7,382 bases of DNA from an uncultured Oscillospiraceae bacterium. GTDB taxonomy: Bacteria > Bacillota > Clostridia > Oscillospirales > Oscillospiraceae. Below are positions 5,291 to 7,382 of this stretch, piece after piece. Under the pieces are notes generated by a model, which was given only the letters and a program-made list of their open reading frames with translations, searched no databases and had not been told where the DNA came from. The stretch is taken from NCBI GenBank assembly GCA_958438185.1, contig CAUBQU010000063.1:1-7382 (forward strand). The letters are read 5' to 3'. The translations under genes were made by a program, and so were the position numbers. How positions within the stretch are numbered: position 1 is the first letter of the stretch; each line of letters begins with the position of its first letter.

Positions 5291-6532
5291 ATGTCTGATA
5301 AGAAATTAGTTGGCAGCTGCCTGATCGGCCAATCCGGCGGTCCCACCGCAGTCATCAATGCCAGCGCCTATGGGCTGATTGAGGCCGCGCTGCAAAACGA
5401 AGCGATCACCAAGGTTTATGCAGCGCACTATGGGATCAGCGGCGTTTTGAACGATCAGCTGATGATTATGGACGAAGAGGACCCGGAAAATCTGCGCCTG
5501 ATGCTGCAGACCCCCGCCGCCGTCCTCGGCTCCTGCCGGTATAAAATGACCGAGCCGGAGGAAAATGACAAGGACTACCGCCGCCTGCTGGAGATTTTCC
5601 AGAAATATGATATCCGCTATTTCTTCTACAATGGCGGCAACGACTCCATGGATACCTGCAACAAGATCTCCCGCTTTATGCGCGTGGCTGGCTGGGCGTG
5701 CCGGGTCATCGGCATCCCCAAGACGATCGACAACGACCTGACGGAGACGGACCACTGCCCCGGCTTTGCTTCGGCAGCCAAATATATCGCGACCTCCATC
5801 ATGGAAGTCGCCCGGGACAGCCAGGCCTATGAGGCGGGCATGATCACTGTTATTGAGTGCATGGGCCGCCACGCAGGCTGGCTGACCGCCGCGTCCGTCC
5901 TGGCCTCTTACGCCGGGTGCGGGCCGGACCTCATCTATGTCCCGGAGGTCGATTTTGATATTGAGCAGTTCTTGGCCGACGTCCGGGAATGCTGCGACCG
6001 GAAGGGCGGCTGCGTCATCGCCGTCTCCGAAGGCATCCATTATGCCGACGGCGCCTTTGTCTCCGCCGCCATCTCCGCCAACGACGGTTTTGGTCACGCC
6101 CAACTGGGCGGCCTGGCCTCCCGCCTAGCAGAGGTCTTGAAGGAAGAGATTGGCGGCAAGGTCCGCGGCATCGAACTCTCCCTGCTCCAGCGCGCCGCCG
6201 CCCATTGCGCTTCGGCGACCGACGTCAAAGAAGCCTATGAGATCGGCCGCTTCGCGCTGGAATCCGCCATCGCCGGTGAGACTGGCAAGATGGCTGGTTT
6301 CCGCTGCCAGCGGGGCCCAGCGGGCTATCAGTGCGAATACGCCCTGTTCGACCTGGCCGCTGCCGCCAATACGGAAAAGCTCATGCCCCGGGAATGGATC
6401 AACGAGGCGGGCAACTTTATTAACGCCCCCTACATCGACTACTGTCTGCCCCTCATTCAGGGCGAGCCGGAGATCCAGCGGCGCGACAGCCTGCCCCGCT
6501 ACTGCACGCTGAAACAGGTCTATGCCAAATAA
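5291..6532 (+). CDS. pfp: 6-phosphofructokinase, pyrophosphate-dependent type
   Basis: This cytosolic enzyme (413 residues) phosphorylates fructose 6-phosphate to fructose 1,6-bisphosphate, most likely with pyrophosphate and reversibly. The donor-binding start is GQSGGPTAVINAS (13-25). The donor loop reads GGNDSM (115-120), and the catalytic loop GIPKTIDNDL (141-150) holds base D147; MGRHAGWL (191-198) binds the sugar phosphate. K144 before TIDND and D118 in the loop are the residues that mark PPi-type enzymes; ATP-type enzymes have glycine at both places. N117 stands where most family members have aspartate. The ATG has AAGGAG seven bases upstream. The divergent neighbour is the aldolase that uses its product; 15 bases downstream a flavoprotein gene follows in the same operon. 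PPi dependence is inferred from these residues; ATP use is not excluded. Confidence 0.93.
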   Translation: MSDKKLVGSCLIGQSGGPTAVINASAYGLIEAALQNEAITKVYAAHYGISGVLNDQLMIMDEEDPENLRLMLQTPAAVLGSCRYKMTEPEENDKDYRRLLEIFQKYDIRYFFYNGGNDSMDTCNKISRFMRVAGWACRVIGIPKTIDNDLTETDHCPGFASAAKYIATSIMEVARDSQAYEAGMITVIECMGRHAGWLTAASVLASYAGCGPDLIYVPEVDFDIEQFLADVRECCDRKGGCVIAVSEGIHYADGAFVSAAISANDGFGHAQLGGLASRLAEVLKEEIGGKVRGIELSLLQRAAAHCASATDVKEAYEIGRFALESAIAGETGKMAGFRCQRGPAGYQCEYALFDLAAAANTEKLMPREWINEAGNFINAPYIDYCLPLIQGEPEIQRRDSLPRYCTLKQVYAK

Positions 6533-6547
6533 GAAGAGGTGCTTTTT

Positions 6548-7153
6548 ATGAAAAAAGTATTGTTGATTAACGGCAGCCCCCACAAAGCGGGCTGCACCTT
6601 CACCGCGCTGGAGGAGATCGCCCGGCAGCTGGAAAAGGACGGTATCGCCAGTGAGATCGTCCACATCGGCGATGGGCCCCATTACGGCTGCATCGGCTGC
6701 GGCGCCTGCCGTAAGACGGGCCGCTGCTTTCGGAACGACATTGTCTGCCAGCTGCAGGAAAAGATGGCCCAGTGTGACGGCATGATCGTCGGCTCCCCGG
6801 TGCATTACGCTTCGGCGGCCGGGGCGCTCTGTACCGTGCTGGACCGGCTGTTCTACTCCTCGGCCGCTTCCTTTGACGGCAAGCCCGGCGCAGCCATCGT
6901 CTCCTGCCGCCGCGGCGGCGCCAGCGCCGCCTTTGACCGGCTGAACAAATACTTCACCATTTCCAATATGCCTATCGTCTCCAGCAAATACTGGAATTCC
7001 GTCCACGGCAACACGCCGGACGAGGTCCGGCAGGATCTGGAGGGCCTGCAGGTCATGCGCACGCTGGCCGACAATATGGCCTGGATGCTGCAGCAGCTGG
7101 ACGCGCCGGTCCCCGCCCGGGAGGCCCCGCAGAAAACGAATTTTATTAGGTGA
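6548..7153 (+). CDS. Flavodoxin-fold NAD(P)H-dependent FMN reductase, possible iron-sulfur flavoprotein
   Basis: This 201-residue cytosolic protein belongs to the NADPH-dependent FMN reductase / flavodoxin-like family (PF03358). After the first strand, NGSPHKAGCT (8-17) forms the FMN phosphate loop, and GSPVHYASAAG (82-92) the second FMN-binding loop. Between them C48, C51, C54 and C60 form CX2CX2CX5C, the compact motif that carries a [4Fe-4S] cluster in archaeal and clostridial iron-sulfur flavoproteins; many uncharacterised flavodoxin-family proteins share it. A redox role is likely, but partner and substrate are unknown. The ATG at 6548 is preferred to an in-frame GTG at 6539 because AGAGG (6535-6539) lies eight bases before it and would overlap the GTG. 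It starts 15 bases after pfp and is followed four bases later by a small gene, so all three appear co-transcribed. No terminator lies between pfp and this gene. Confidence 0.9.
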   Translation: MKKVLLINGSPHKAGCTFTALEEIARQLEKDGIASEIVHIGDGPHYGCIGCGACRKTGRCFRNDIVCQLQEKMAQCDGMIVGSPVHYASAAGALCTVLDRLFYSSAASFDGKPGAAIVSCRRGGASAAFDRLNKYFTISNMPIVSSKYWNSVHGNTPDEVRQDLEGLQVMRTLADNMAWMLQQLDAPVPAREAPQKTNFIR

Positions 7154-7157
7154 CGCT

Positions 7158-7379
7158 ATGTTTACATTTTTGGATTACTACCGCATGAAGCCCGCGCTGC
7201 TGCCAGAAGGCGTCGAGGTCATTCGCGGCCAGACCCCGGCCGGCGGCGCCTACGCTGTGGTCCTCTATCTGGACAGCGCCGGGCGGAAGACCGCCAAGGA
7301 AAAAGCCACGCGCATCGACGTCGTCGAATGCAGCAGCGAGGGGCGCGAGATCTTCCGCACCCATATGAACAAAAAATAA
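7158..7379 (+). CDS. Small protein of unknown function
   Basis: I do not recognise this 73-residue protein. It is soluble, mixed alpha/beta in character, with no cysteine except one (C58), no membrane segment and no signal peptide. A central hydrophobic strand (AYAVVLYLD) is followed by a lysine-rich turn and a second strand (RIDVVEC). The ATG lies four bases after the flavoprotein stop, and AGGTGA overlapping that stop serves as ribosome binding site, so translation is probably coupled. Its stop lies three bases before the end of the window, and whether the operon continues is not visible. The tight linkage and ordinary base composition argue that it is a real gene rather than a chance reading frame. 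Confidence 0.7.
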   Translation: MFTFLDYYRMKPALLPEGVEVIRGQTPAGGAYAVVLYLDSAGRKTAKEKATRIDVVECSSEGREIFRTHMNKK

Positions 7380-7382
7380 CCC

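Noticed and set aside
5088..5309. Small open frames on both strands between fba and pfp
   Set aside because: They lie over the two promoters and the ribosome binding site of pfp and have no Shine-Dalgarno site of their own.
5306..6103. 265-codon open frame on the minus strand, antisense to pfp
   Set aside because: It mirrors the conserved phosphofructokinase coding region and has no independent support.
6125..7006. 293-codon open frame on the minus strand, antisense to pfp and the flavoprotein gene
   Set aside because: It spans two well-supported genes and the junction between them, and its product shows no known motif.

Overview
The window looks like a stretch of core chromosome from a GC-rich, low-G+C-phylum-type anaerobe: a member of the Clostridia, probably of the Oscillospiraceae/Ruminococcaceae kind. 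This is inferred from strong AGGAGG-type ribosome binding sites, sigma-A promoters with extended -10 boxes, a pyrophosphate-type phosphofructokinase, and a QueT + Gx-transporter pair. I see no transposase, phage gene, CRISPR array, tRNA or rRNA. Almost everything belongs to a known family, and I found no convincing new multi-gene system.

Left part (1-2830). A small cupin gene (minus) and a MATE-family multidrug/drug-sodium antiporter gene (plus) are transcribed away from each other from two back-to-back promoters. The MATE gene runs tail to tail into a radical SAM gene of the YtqA/YhcC type (minus). The two coding regions overlap by 77 bases, with no terminator between them.

Middle part (2831-4090). 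A 201-base intergenic stretch carries a promoter and a long leader ahead of two membrane-protein genes: a QueT-type queuosine-precursor transporter and a Gx transporter (heptaprenyl diphosphate synthase component I family). They are four bases apart and clearly one operon. A perfect 16-bp stem flanked by A and T runs ends this operon and also the converging aldolase gene.

Right part (4094-7382). Class II fructose-bisphosphate aldolase (minus) and PPi-dependent 6-phosphofructokinase (plus) are divergent, so two consecutive steps of glycolysis share one 258-base control region. That region holds two good promoters and several inverted repeats, one of them overlapping the phosphofructokinase -35 box. 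Downstream of the phosphofructokinase, in the same operon, are a flavodoxin-fold FMN protein with a compact four-cysteine motif (possibly an iron-sulfur flavoprotein) and a 73-residue protein I do not recognise.

The points most worth a second look are the fba/pfp control region, the long queT leader (a possible preQ1 riboswitch, not matched to a class by eye), the GGNDS variant of the phosphofructokinase phosphate-donor loop, and the unidentified small protein tied to the flavoprotein gene.
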